Origin: an uncultured Arenicella sp.
Lineage (GTDB): Bacteria; Pseudomonadota; Gammaproteobacteria; Arenicellales; Arenicellaceae
Assembly (NCBI GenBank): GCA_937974565.1
Contig: CALJWL010000016.1
Coordinates: forward strand, 1 to 64,000
Direction of reading: 5' to 3'
Length of the DNA: 64,000 bases
This document shows, piece after piece, positions 52,848 through 61,919 of the stretch. The notes beneath the pieces are model-generated. The model searched no databases, was not told where the DNA came from, and saw only the letters and a list, made by a program, of their open reading frames with translations. Each line of letters begins with the position of its first letter. Positions within the stretch are counted from its first letter, which is position 1. Both the position numbers and the translations under genes were made by a program.

Positions 52848-55736
52848 ATGTCACCGCTATTAAAAAGGATCAGCGCTTCTCCTTATCTACTGCGATTGTT
52901 ACGTGACCTTCGTGACTGTGAATTATCTGATGCCGCCTTACCCGAAGTGAAAGAAGGCCGTACTCAGTTGTTAGAAGATAAGTTGGAGTCCCTTATTAAC
53001 GAGGGCCGGCGCACGGAGTTACCTCAAAGATTAAAATCGATTATTGCTTCATTGCAGCCGGGCCAAATAGAAAGTGCTGCCTTGGCTGAGCAAGCGTTAA
53101 TATCCGCAAAACAAACGTTCGCATTGCACTGGTGTTTCGCTGAATTGTTAGAAGTGGGTTGCCAACGGCAGCGGGGGCAATGGCAAACCGAATTTGCCGA
53201 AGCCACAATTCATTTTGCATTAAGTGTGGCTTGGCGAAGCCTCTCCAAGAAGAATAAAAACGTTGCTTTGGCGCTTGAAGCTAACAATGGGGTCATGCCA
53301 GGCCTCTTTGTTTTTGGTATGGGTAAATTAGGGGGGTACGATCTAAACTTCTCCAGCGACGTGGACTTGGTTGCTTACTTTGACCCATTAATGTTACCTG
53401 TTCCTGATGCGGTTGGTAAAAGCTACGTGTGCCATCAGGCTTTGCAAGAGATGACGCGCTTGTTAGGCCAGTCCGGTAACGCTAATTTTATCTGGCGAGT
53501 GGACTGGCGTCTTCGCCCCAATGCGTCAGCAACCAGTTTGGCAATGTCCACCGTTGCTGCGCAAGATTATTATCATTACCGTGCGTCGCCTTGGCACCGA
53601 CTGGCATTAATGAAAGCCAGAGTCGTTGCAGGTGATGTTGAGTTGGGGAACGCATTTTTAGCCAGTTTAGACTCGTTTATTTGGCGCCAAAACTTAGACT
53701 TTAGAGCGTTGGATGAATTAGCCGAAATTAAGCAGCGTATTAATTTAGAACACCCTGGCCTAAGAGTGCAGCGCACGTGGGTCGAGCCCATTGGCGAGCA
53801 AGTGGAAGGGTTTAATTTAAAACTCGGCAGTGGCGGGATCCGTGAAATAGAGTTTTTCGTTAACGCCCAGCAATTGCTGCTGGGTGGCCGGCGTTCAGTG
53901 TTGCGAACTCCCAACACCGTAGATGCGCTTGCGGAACTAAAAAACCAAGGTCGATTGGGCGCAACGCAAGCTGAGCGGCTTACCAAAGCGTATCAATTTT
54001 TACGCCGCATAGAAAACGCGGTGCAAATTCACTCGAATCAACAGACCCATTTGTTGCCCATGAGCGATGCCAAGAAAACCGACATCTTGTTGCTGCTGAA
54101 AATTGATTCATGGTCCAGTTTGGTTGAGCAGTTAAATCAAACGCGCGCTTATGTTAATCAGCTTTTTAGTCGGCTCTTTGCGGAGCAAGAGCGATCCCAG
54201 CTAGGGCCGTTGGTGTGGCCTGAAGACCTTGGTGACGTTGCAGGTGATATTGTTGAAACTTGGGAAAACGGGTTTCAGGTCTATGGAGCCTCAGCAGGGA
54301 CTCGACATAAGTTAAAGCCGTTAGCTCATGCTTTATCGGAGTATCTGTTGGAAACCAACGATCACAGTGGGCCAGATGTGAACGAAGTGGTGGTGAGAAT
54401 ACACAACTTTTTTCGCTCGCTTCCAGCAGGCGAACAATACTTTCGGTTATTAGCCGAGTCTCCCAGTTTATTGCAAAGTATTGTGCCGCCGCTGCTTTAT
54501 TCGCCAGCGATGACCACGTTATTGACGCAATCCCCCCACATTGTCGATTGCTACGTACATGGCGAATGGCGTTACCCTGAGCCATTTGATTCGGCTTATA
54601 TTTTGCAAAGCGACAACTATGGTGAGCAACTTGAACGTCTGCGCCGCTTTGTTAATGAACATCTATATCAGCTCTATCAACAGTTTTTACACAACGACTT
54701 AGCGGTAGACGTGCTACAGGCCGCGTTGACGGAATTAGCTCAACATACCCTTGAGTTAGCGTTACAGGCAGTCACTTTGGACATGGGCTTGTCTGAACCC
54801 CCAGTTACGGTCATTGGCATGGGGAAAATAGCGCTGCGGCGCATGTCTCCGCTGTCGGACCTTGACTTGATTTTTGTCTACGATGCTGAGCAAACGAGCA
54901 TGGAGGTGGCATCACGCTTTGTGAACCGTTTGCAAACGGCTGTTGCGGCGCCAATGAAGGAGGGCATTGTTTATGAACTGGATACACGGCTGCGTCCTTC
55001 AGGTCGTTCTGGGGCCCCTACTGTTAGTATTGAGAGCTTTGAAGCTCATCACGATAAGCGAGCGCGCACTTGGGAACACATCGCATTAATGCCCAGCCGA
55101 ATTGTAGCGGGTCGTCGGCAGGCTGAGCAAAAGCTAAATAGGATAAAACAACGGATCATTACCCGAGAGAGAAGTTTGTCTCAACTTCGGGTGGATGCGC
55201 GAAAAATGTGGTTGAGAATCACCGAGCATCGAGTGGGTGATACGCCATTAAGCAATATGAACAGCAAACTTAGAGTTGGTGGTTTGATGCAAGCTGAGTA
55301 TTTGGCGTCATGTTTGGTGCTAAATTATGGCCCCAAGTTCATTAGCGACAGCGTTGAGTTAGAAGATTTGTTGACGGAATGTCTACCGTACTACGGTTTA
55401 GAAGAGTTACCCGAGGTTATTCAGTTCTGGCGTATACAGCAGCTTTGGGAGCGTTTATTAGGTAAAACTGAACAACCACTTAGCAGTCTGCGAGACAGCT
55501 ATTTTGCAAGCCTGTTGGAACATTCGCGTTGTACGAGCATGGATGAACTTTTAGCGAAAAAGAAACGTTATGTGGACTATGTGGTCATTGGTCTTGAGCG
55601 TTTCTTTGCCGAAGCTCTGGAATTATCAGTAGAAGAAATGGACGACTGGGACGAATCGTCTATCAAGTGGACAGACGCTAACAGGCCTGAGTTAAAAACA
55701 GACCCCATCAATAATAAGATTGCGCAACCATTTTAA
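52848..55736 (+). CDS. glnE: Glutamine synthetase adenylyltransferase/deadenylase
   Basis: Bifunctional enzyme of nitrogen regulation that AMPylates and de-AMPylates glutamine synthetase on signals from PII. Two nucleotidyltransferase domains are visible: GMGKLGGYDLNFSSDVDLVAYF (about 160) and GMGKIALRRMSPLSDLDLIFVY (about 660), the family's G-G-x-D-D pattern; the first is the deadenylase, the second the adenylase. 962 residues against 946 in E. coli. The last 45 bp are shared with the convergent LysR gene. Confidence 0.95.
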   Translation: MSPLLKRISASPYLLRLLRDLRDCELSDAALPEVKEGRTQLLEDKLESLINEGRRTELPQRLKSIIASLQPGQIESAALAEQALISAKQTFALHWCFAELLEVGCQRQRGQWQTEFAEATIHFALSVAWRSLSKKNKNVALALEANNGVMPGLFVFGMGKLGGYDLNFSSDVDLVAYFDPLMLPVPDAVGKSYVCHQALQEMTRLLGQSGNANFIWRVDWRLRPNASATSLAMSTVAAQDYYHYRASPWHRLALMKARVVAGDVELGNAFLASLDSFIWRQNLDFRALDELAEIKQRINLEHPGLRVQRTWVEPIGEQVEGFNLKLGSGGIREIEFFVNAQQLLLGGRRSVLRTPNTVDALAELKNQGRLGATQAERLTKAYQFLRRIENAVQIHSNQQTHLLPMSDAKKTDILLLLKIDSWSSLVEQLNQTRAYVNQLFSRLFAEQERSQLGPLVWPEDLGDVAGDIVETWENGFQVYGASAGTRHKLKPLAHALSEYLLETNDHSGPDVNEVVVRIHNFFRSLPAGEQYFRLLAESPSLLQSIVPPLLYSPAMTTLLTQSPHIVDCYVHGEWRYPEPFDSAYILQSDNYGEQLERLRRFVNEHLYQLYQQFLHNDLAVDVLQAALTELAQHTLELALQAVTLDMGLSEPPVTVIGMGKIALRRMSPLSDLDLIFVYDAEQTSMEVASRFVNRLQTAVAAPMKEGIVYELDTRLRPSGRSGAPTVSIESFEAHHDKRARTWEHIALMPSRIVAGRRQAEQKLNRIKQRIITRERSLSQLRVDARKMWLRITEHRVGDTPLSNMNSKLRVGGLMQAEYLASCLVLNYGPKFISDSVELEDLLTECLPYYGLEELPEVIQFWRIQQLWERLLGKTEQPLSSLRDSYFASLLEHSRCTSMDELLAKKKRYVDYVVIGLERFFAEALELSVEEMDDWDESSIKWTDANRPELKTDPINNKIAQPF

Positions 55737-56600
55737 TGCGGCGTCGTTTTCAGTGTGCTCGTGCCAGTATAAACTGATCGGAAACGGAGCCAAATTAAAC
55801 GGCGCGGCTAAGGACGTAATACCATCGTCGATGAGATTCATGGCCAATAACTTGGGCACCGTTAGCAGTTGATCAGAATGCCGAAGCAGTTCACGTGCGG
55901 CGAAGTAGTTTTGGCATCGGATGTGTGATTTCCGCTCGACGCCCTGCTCTTGAAACAACGTGTCTTCAGCCGTCATACCACTTGGGCGGTTAGAAACCGT
56001 AATGTGAGTGGCTTTCAAGTACTTTTCTTGGCTCAGTTCGTCAGCGTAAGGGTGATTGCTGCGCATTAGTACCATAAAACCAGCCGCGAATATTTCCAAT
56101 CGCTTAACTGGTGGTTTAACAGGAATGGCCACATCAATGGCCACATCGACGTTGCTGGCCGCTAATTCGCGTTCAATATTGGCTCGATCTAATTTAATGC
56201 TCGAAAAGCCGACGTTAGGGGCCCGACGAGCCATTAATTTAGCCAGCTGTGGCAATACGGATGGCTCAAATGCGTGATGCATGCCTATTGTAAAATGGTA
56301 ATCGGAGGTGGCGCTATCAAAGGTACCCCATTGCAGTAGCGCTTGTTGTAGGCGAGTTAAGTTGTCGATAATCGCTGGAGCCATTCTCTGACAAGCCGGG
56401 GTCGGTAACATTTTGTTTTGACTGCGAACAAAGAGTTCATCGTCTAACGCAAAACGTAAACGTTTAACCGCGTGGCTTACGGCCGACGGAGTAAGATGCA
56501 ATAAGTCCGCTGCGCGGGTCATATTTTGTTCGGAATACAACATTTTAAATACTTTAAGAAGATTTAAATCAAGTTGTTGAATGCGTTTGTTATCGGACAT
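55692..56600 (-). CDS. LysR family transcriptional regulator
   Basis: A 302-residue regulator with N-terminal winged helix-turn-helix (FKMLYSEQNMTRAADLLHLTPSAVSHAVKRLR) and a C-terminal effector-binding domain. The ATG at 56600 is preferred to a TTG at 56615. It is divergent from the acyl-CoA catabolic cluster that starts at 56775 and probably controls it. An in-frame 12-bp tandem duplication (56124-56147) lies in the effector domain, giving VDVAIDVAI. Effector unknown. The C-terminus overlaps the glnE 3' end by 45 bp. Confidence 0.9.
   Translation of the reverse strand: MSDNKRIQQLDLNLLKVFKMLYSEQNMTRAADLLHLTPSAVSHAVKRLRFALDDELFVRSQNKMLPTPACQRMAPAIIDNLTRLQQALLQWGTFDSATSDYHFTIGMHHAFEPSVLPQLAKLMARRAPNVGFSSIKLDRANIERELAASNVDVAIDVAIPVKPPVKRLEIFAAGFMVLMRSNHPYADELSQEKYLKATHITVSNRPSGMTAEDTLFQEQGVERKSHIRCQNYFAARELLRHSDQLLTVPKLLAMNLIDDGITSLAAPFNLAPFPISLYWHEHTENDAALKWLRNLIIDGVCF
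56124..56147. repeat. 12-bp tandem duplication in the LysR gene
   Basis: AATGGCCACATC occurs twice head to tail; being in frame it repeats the residues DVAI of the regulator. Confidence 0.85.
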
Positions 56601-56617
56601 AAGTTTGAAAAACAAAA

Positions 56618-56630
56618 TGAATAATATTCA
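56618..56630. promoter_or_regulatory. LysR-type T-N11-A dyad
   Basis: TGAATAATATTCA is a perfect dyad (central A) with the LysR T-N11-A form, 17 bp upstream of the regulator's start. A related half-site occurs near 56652 (TCATTCTATTCATG). The site lies in the shared promoter region with the dehydrogenase gene, as expected for an autoregulated divergent LysR system. Confidence 0.5.
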
Positions 56631-56774
56631 CTGTAAAATATATCATCTTTCATTCTATTCATGCATCTTTGCGTTACTCTAAAAGAATAGACGAGCTATA
56701 AAGTAACGATTGAAACAATTCGTTCAGGCTTTCATCTTCCACTTTTAGCCACCAACACTTTATGGGGACAGGAC

Positions 56775-58007
56775 ATGAATTTTGAACACAGCGCCAAGGC
56801 GCAAGATTACATTCGACGTATGAAAGCGTTTATGTCTGAATACGTCGAACCCGCTGAAGCAAAAATCTATCATGATATGCACGAGATGAACCCTGGTGGT
56901 GATTGGAAAAACTGGAAGCTACATCCGCTGCTTGAACAGTTTAAAAGTATGGCGAAAGAGCAAGGGCTTTGGAATTTGTTTCTTCCCGACACCGACCTTG
57001 GGCAGGGCTTAAGTACGTTAGAGTACGCGCCATTAGCGGAACAAACGGGCCGTATGTTGTTTGCGCCTGAAATATTTAACTGCAATGCGCCGGATACGGG
57101 CAATATGGAAGTGTTGTATCACTTTGGCAGTGATGCGCAAAAAGAGCAATGGCTGAAACCATTGTTGGCTGGGGAAATACGTTCTGTGTTTGGTATGACT
57201 GAACCGAGTGTTGCTTCGTCAGACGCGACTAACATGGCGGCCACTATTGAAGAAGACGGTGACAGCGTCGTGGTTAATGGCCAAAAATGGTGGAGTACGG
57301 GCTTAGGCCACCCAAATGCGAAGTTTACTATTTTCATGGGGGTATCTAATCCTGAGAACGACCGCCACAACAGGCACGCCATGGTCATTGTTCCGTTGGA
57401 TACACCGGGTGTTGAGATCAAGCGTATGTTGCAGGCCTTTGGTGATTACGATGCACCTTATGGCCACGGAGAGATGCATTTCACAAACGTTAGAGTGCCA
57501 AAAGAAAATGTCATTATGGGGATGGGTAAGGGGTTTGCTATCGCGCAAGGTCGCCTTGGTCCAGGTCGAATTCATCATTGCATGCGCACTATTGGGCTTG
57601 CGGAAAAGGCACTTGAATTAGCCATTAAACGGGGCATGCAACGTGTGGCGTTTGGTAAACCAATCATCAAATTGGGCGGCAATCAAGAACGTATTGCTCA
57701 AGCTAGAATTGCCATCGATCAAGCTCGCTTATTAACGCTTAATGCGGCATGGAAAATTGACAGCGTTGGTGTAAAAAATTCAATGACTGAGATATCTGCG
57801 ATTAAAGTAGCGGTTCCGAATATGGCCCAAGAGGTGGTTGATATGGCTATCCAAATGCATGGTGGAGCGGGTATGTGTAATGACTTCCCGTTAGCGCATT
57901 TTGCGGCAGGCGTACGCTCATTGCGATTGGCTGATGGACCTGATGAAGTACATATGGGTATGGTCACACGTTTGGAATTGAAAAAATATATGACACTTGA
58001 GTCTTAA
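56775..58007 (+). CDS. Acyl-CoA dehydrogenase
   Basis: A 410-residue FAD flavoprotein. FGMTEPSVASSDATNM, the QKWWSTG loop, and IQMHGGAGMCNDFPLA in the C-terminal part are characteristic of the acyl-CoA dehydrogenases. Sequence (MRRM, DTPGVEIKRMLQAFG) is close to the ACAD10/ACAD11 branch. GGGGACAGG lies before the ATG. First gene of the LysR-divergent cluster and likely acts on a 4-hydroxyacyl-CoA derivative or another branched acyl-CoA. Confidence 0.88.
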   Translation: MNFEHSAKAQDYIRRMKAFMSEYVEPAEAKIYHDMHEMNPGGDWKNWKLHPLLEQFKSMAKEQGLWNLFLPDTDLGQGLSTLEYAPLAEQTGRMLFAPEIFNCNAPDTGNMEVLYHFGSDAQKEQWLKPLLAGEIRSVFGMTEPSVASSDATNMAATIEEDGDSVVVNGQKWWSTGLGHPNAKFTIFMGVSNPENDRHNRHAMVIVPLDTPGVEIKRMLQAFGDYDAPYGHGEMHFTNVRVPKENVIMGMGKGFAIAQGRLGPGRIHHCMRTIGLAEKALELAIKRGMQRVAFGKPIIKLGGNQERIAQARIAIDQARLLTLNAAWKIDSVGVKNSMTEISAIKVAVPNMAQEVVDMAIQMHGGAGMCNDFPLAHFAAGVRSLRLADGPDEVHMGMVTRLELKKYMTLES

Positions 58008-58150
58008 ATTAAGACAGAATAGCTTTATCGAACACTTTCAATTTTATCTAAGTTGTTTAACGCACCGGCTAGGTGAGACGGTCTGCGAGCCGTTATAGCT
58101 AGGCGCGTAAACAACTAACACTGTCAACGTTAACGGTTGGTTTAAGCACA

Positions 58151-58960
58151 ATGAAAAAGATACTTATTACTGGCGCCGGCTCTGGTTTAGGTCGCGCACT
58201 TGCTTTGCGTTATGCAAGCGGAGGCAGTGAAATTTGCGTTGCTGATGTCAATCAAGAAGGTGGCGAACAGACGGTTCAGATGATCAATGAAAAGGGCGGT
58301 TCTGCGTTTTACATGAGTTGCGATATTACTCAGCAGTGGGATGTCGATAAGTTGGCGATCACACTGGCGGAGCGTTGGGGAGGGGTAGACATGTTGGTTA
58401 ATAACGCTGGCGTGGCAACCGCAGGTCAATTGGAATACGAAAGCATGGAGCAATGGCAGTGGGTGTTGGACATTAATTTAATGGGCCACGTCCGAATGAC
58501 CAAAGGCATGTTGCCATTATTACGTAAGAGTACCAGTGTAGACAAAGACATCATTAACATTGCTTCTCAAGCGGGCATTACTGCAGCGCCGGGTATGGGA
58601 AGCTACTGTGTTTCAAAAGCCGCCATGGTCAGCTTATCCGAAACATTGCATCTAGAGTTGGCGCCCGAAGGCATTCACGTCAGTGTTGTGTGCCCAGCAT
58701 TTTTTGATACCAATTTAAACAAGTCGCTTAGAAGCGGTGATCAGAAAATGCAAAATGTGGTCGATAAAATGATTAAAAAATCCGGCGTGTCGGCTGATTC
58801 AATCGCCGACAAGGTTGTTGCTGGAGTCAACGCACGCAAGTACATGATATTGACCCACAAAGAAGGTATTAAAGCGTATCGTCTAAAGCGGTATTTGCCT
58901 ATTGAGCGCTATTTGAGCATGGTTAAAAAGCGTACCGCTAAATACGTAAAAAAGAGCTAG
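58151..58960 (+). CDS. Short-chain dehydrogenase/reductase
   Basis: A 269-residue classical SDR. Nucleotide motif TGAGSGLG, NNAGVA, and the catalytic YxxxK in YCVSKAAM. Acts on a hydroxy or keto group, probably of an acyl-CoA. Preceded by 143 bp that hold no gene. Likely part of the acyl-CoA cluster, comparable in position to LvaD of Pseudomonas. Confidence 0.85.
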   Translation: MKKILITGAGSGLGRALALRYASGGSEICVADVNQEGGEQTVQMINEKGGSAFYMSCDITQQWDVDKLAITLAERWGGVDMLVNNAGVATAGQLEYESMEQWQWVLDINLMGHVRMTKGMLPLLRKSTSVDKDIINIASQAGITAAPGMGSYCVSKAAMVSLSETLHLELAPEGIHVSVVCPAFFDTNLNKSLRSGDQKMQNVVDKMIKKSGVSADSIADKVVAGVNARKYMILTHKEGIKAYRLKRYLPIERYLSMVKKRTAKYVKKS

Positions 58961-59011
58961 CGACTCTTTCAATTTCATTTACTGGCCCACACCAATTTTA
59001 GAGAAATAACC

Positions 59012-60079
59012 ATGAGTGATGTTAACATTGATGCCGCAGGCAATGTTCGTACTGGGGAGGAGCTGGATTTATCCGCACTCAACCCATGGCTACTTGAGCA
59101 AATTTCAGGAATATCAGGTGTACCCAACGTCACTCAGTATTCTGGCGGTGCCTCGAATTGGACTTATTGTTTGAGTTACCCTGAAAAAGAAGTGGTGTTG
59201 CGCCGAGCCCCTGCGGGTACCAAGGCTAAGGGGGCACATGACATGGGACGTGAGCATCGCTTGCAAGCCGCGCTTAAGCCTGTGTACCCATACGTTCCTG
59301 AAATGCTGGCCTACAGTGATGATGAAGCGCTAATTGGAACCGAATTTTATGTGATGGAAAAGTTGAACGGCTTGATTCCTCGCAAAAACATGCCTCGTGG
59401 GCTAGAGATAACAAAAGAGCAGACACGCAAGCTTTGTACCAATGCAATTGACGGTTTAGTTAAGCTACATTCAGTGGACTATCAAGCTGCTGGCTTAGAT
59501 CATTTAGGCAAAGGGGGCGGGTACACTGAGCGCCAAATTGAAGGTTGGATTCATCGTTATACCAAAGCCAAAACGTGGAATGTGCCCAGTGGCAAAAAAG
59601 TAATGAATTGGTTGTCTGAGAATACGCCAGCCAAAGAAATTATATGCCTCACTCACAATGATTATCGGCTTGATAATCTAGTGTTAGACACAAAAGACCC
59701 TACCCAAATTATTGGTGTACTTGATTGGGAGCTAGCCACATTAGGTGATCCATTGATGGATTTGGGCAACTCACTTGCCTATTGGGTGGAAGCAGGGGAC
59801 GACCGGTTGGCACAAAGCACTCGGCGACAACCTACGCATATGGCGGGCATGATGACGCGCCAAGAAGTGGTTGATTACTATTTGAAAAGAACAAATTTTG
59901 ATGTCGACGATATGCGGTTCTACGAAGTTTATGGTTTGTTTCGTTTAGCGGGTATTGCGCAACAAATTTACTATCGATACCATCATAAGCAAACTGACAA
60001 TCCGGCGTTTAAACATATATGGTTTTTTGTGAACTACCTTTTTTATCGCTGTAAAAAAGTGATCAAGCGAGGTAAATAA
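59012..60079 (+). CDS. Phosphotransferase family, ACAD10/11- and LvaA-like kinase
   Basis: A 355-residue aminoglycoside-phosphotransferase-fold kinase. Motifs: GGASNWTYCL (nucleotide loop), catalytic HNDYRLDNL (Brenner-type HxDxxxxN) and DWELATLGDPLMDLG (metal-binding). The same domain forms the N-terminus of human ACAD10/11 and, as LvaA, phosphorylates 4-hydroxyacyl-CoA in levulinate catabolism; assigned to that branch by context. The gene ends in TAATG with the phosphatase gene. Confidence 0.85.
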   Translation: MSDVNIDAAGNVRTGEELDLSALNPWLLEQISGISGVPNVTQYSGGASNWTYCLSYPEKEVVLRRAPAGTKAKGAHDMGREHRLQAALKPVYPYVPEMLAYSDDEALIGTEFYVMEKLNGLIPRKNMPRGLEITKEQTRKLCTNAIDGLVKLHSVDYQAAGLDHLGKGGGYTERQIEGWIHRYTKAKTWNVPSGKKVMNWLSENTPAKEIICLTHNDYRLDNLVLDTKDPTQIIGVLDWELATLGDPLMDLGNSLAYWVEAGDDRLAQSTRRQPTHMAGMMTRQEVVDYYLKRTNFDVDDMRFYEVYGLFRLAGIAQQIYYRYHHKQTDNPAFKHIWFFVNYLFYRCKKVIKRGK

Positions 60080-60783
60080 TGGCCATTGTTTATTTAATAC
60101 GTCATGGCCAAGCTTCATTTGGTAAAGACAATTACGATGAGCTATCCGAGCTTGGTCAGAGTCAGGCAGCACGCTTGGGAGTTGTGCTAGCTCAGCGCAT
60201 ACCTCAGTTTGATGTAATAACACTGGGCAGTATGTGGCGGCACCAGCAGACGGCTACGCACTGTTTGGCTGAATTTGGTGTGACGTATCAAGATGCACAA
60301 CCTAGAGTAGATGCAGGGTGGAACGAATACGATCACCAAGAAATTTTGCGGGTGTATAGACCTGAGTTTGAGAACGCAACTAAGATGACCGCATTCATTC
60401 GACAACAAGAAAATCCTAAGCGTTTTTTTGAAGCCGAGTTCAATGCGGCTATTAATCGTTGGATTGCCGGCGACAATGACGGTGACTACAGTGAAACTTG
60501 GAGCGATTTTTCCAGGCGTGTCCACGGCGCTTTAGACAAGGTTCTTAGCAATCATTCATCCGCCAAATCTATTGCTGTGTTCACCTCTGGTGGGCCAATT
60601 TCGTTGTTAAGTCAGTCATTACTAGGGGTTCCAGCACAGCACATAATGCGCATGAACTGGACCTTGATGAATTGTGGCGTCACTAAAGTCGTCACGACTG
60701 ACTCACGCAGGTTTATTGCTTCATTGAACGAACACACGCATTTTGAAGGCCCCGATAATAAATGGCTGATTACATACACCTAA
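60079..60783 (+). CDS. Histidine phosphatase family protein
   Basis: A 234-residue phosphoglycerate-mutase-like phosphatase. The phosphohistidine motif is RHGQASFG, with a second His in VFTSGGPISL (the usual SHG/G region). Its ATG overlaps the kinase stop, so kinase and phosphatase are made at linked levels. It could remove the phosphate added by the kinase or process a product. Substrate unknown. Confidence 0.82.
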   Translation: MAIVYLIRHGQASFGKDNYDELSELGQSQAARLGVVLAQRIPQFDVITLGSMWRHQQTATHCLAEFGVTYQDAQPRVDAGWNEYDHQEILRVYRPEFENATKMTAFIRQQENPKRFFEAEFNAAINRWIAGDNDGDYSETWSDFSRRVHGALDKVLSNHSSAKSIAVFTSGGPISLLSQSLLGVPAQHIMRMNWTLMNCGVTKVVTTDSRRFIASLNEHTHFEGPDNKWLITYT

Positions 60784-60864
60784 ACAGCTGGGCAGACACC
60801 CCAATAGCCAAACATTAGACAGCGCTACTAGCGCGGCACTTTATTAAGAAGTGAGGACGAATTT

Positions 60865-61614
60865 ATGAGCAGACAACACATTTTAATCACCGGTGCAAGC
60901 TCAGGATTGGGTTACACCATGGCCAAAATGTACGCCCAACAAGGGAAGAGTTTGGCTTTGTGCGCGCGCCGTACTGAGCGCCTAGAAGAACTTAAGAAAG
61001 AGATTTTGGAGTTAAACCCCAATGCCACTGTCTTTGTTCGCGAGTTAGACGTCAACAACCACGATCAAGTATTTGAGGTGTTCAAGGCATTTATTGATGA
61101 TTTAGGTTACATTGACCGTGTAATTGTAAATGCCGGTATGGGTAAAGGGGCCTCTCTTGGCACGGGATATTTCCATGCAAACAAACAAACGGCGATCACT
61201 AATTTTGTTTCCGCCATTGCGCAATGCGAAGCGGCACTGGAACATTTTCGTGAACAGAACCATGGTCACTTAGTGATGATTTCATCTGTCAGCGCCGTGC
61301 GCGGGTTTCGTCGAGCAATGACGGTTTACGCTGCCACTAAAGCCGCCGTCTCATCTTTAACTGAAGGCATTCGGGTTGATTTATTAAATACCCCGATTAA
61401 AGCCACTACCATTCACCCTGGCTTTATTCGAAGTGAGATCAATGAAAAAGTAAAAGCCGTTCCATTTATGGTAGACACCGAAACCGGTTGTCGTGCCATT
61501 TTAAAAGCCATCGATAAAGAAGGTGCAAATTACTACGTGCCCAGTTGGCCATGGGAAGTCATGGTGCGTGTAATGAGAATTGCGCCATTAAAGTATTTAA
61601 CTAAAATGAGCTAG
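60865..61614 (+). CDS. Short-chain dehydrogenase/reductase
   Basis: A 249-residue SDR with TGASSGLG, NAGMG and YAATKAA (catalytic Tyr/Lys); C-terminus WPWEVMVRVMRIAPLKYL resembles membrane-associated SDRs of lipid metabolism. GAGGA precedes the ATG. Fifth gene of the cluster; may be an alternative to the first SDR for chain-length or stereo-specificity. Confidence 0.85.
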   Translation: MSRQHILITGASSGLGYTMAKMYAQQGKSLALCARRTERLEELKKEILELNPNATVFVRELDVNNHDQVFEVFKAFIDDLGYIDRVIVNAGMGKGASLGTGYFHANKQTAITNFVSAIAQCEAALEHFREQNHGHLVMISSVSAVRGFRRAMTVYAATKAAVSSLTEGIRVDLLNTPIKATTIHPGFIRSEINEKVKAVPFMVDTETGCRAILKAIDKEGANYYVPSWPWEVMVRVMRIAPLKYLTKMS

Positions 61615-61919
61615 ATTTTTACTCGTTAATCAGGCCATCTAAGGTTTAAGAATGGGCGAGCATTGTCTGGGGACTTGTGACAAGAACGGTTAAGCCGACC
61701 TTCCTTGTGTAAAAACACTTTACGCCGATATGGGGGGCACGGGCAGTGCGGATGAGGCATGAGGTAAACCGTTGCAACCCAAGCAAAGGTTGTTTGATTG
61801 CAATTCACATGAGGTTGTGAAAAAGCTTCAAACCGTCAAATACAATTCCATATGACAACCGAGTTAAACTTAAGTGATGTTGTTATTCATTGAATACTTG
61901 TAAATAATGAGGCTGCCTT
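61615..61919. other. 305-bp gap before the second acyl-CoA dehydrogenase
   Basis: A minus-strand 60-codon frame (61626-61808) with a HPHCPCPP patch exists but has no other support. The AT-rich right part (61810-61919) may hold a promoter for the last gene. Nothing else recognised. Confidence 0.4.

Noticed and set aside
61626-61808. 60-codon minus frame with Cys/His/Pro cluster
   Set aside because: Too short, no ribosome site and opposite to the cluster; the HPHCPCPP patch is not a known zinc motif.
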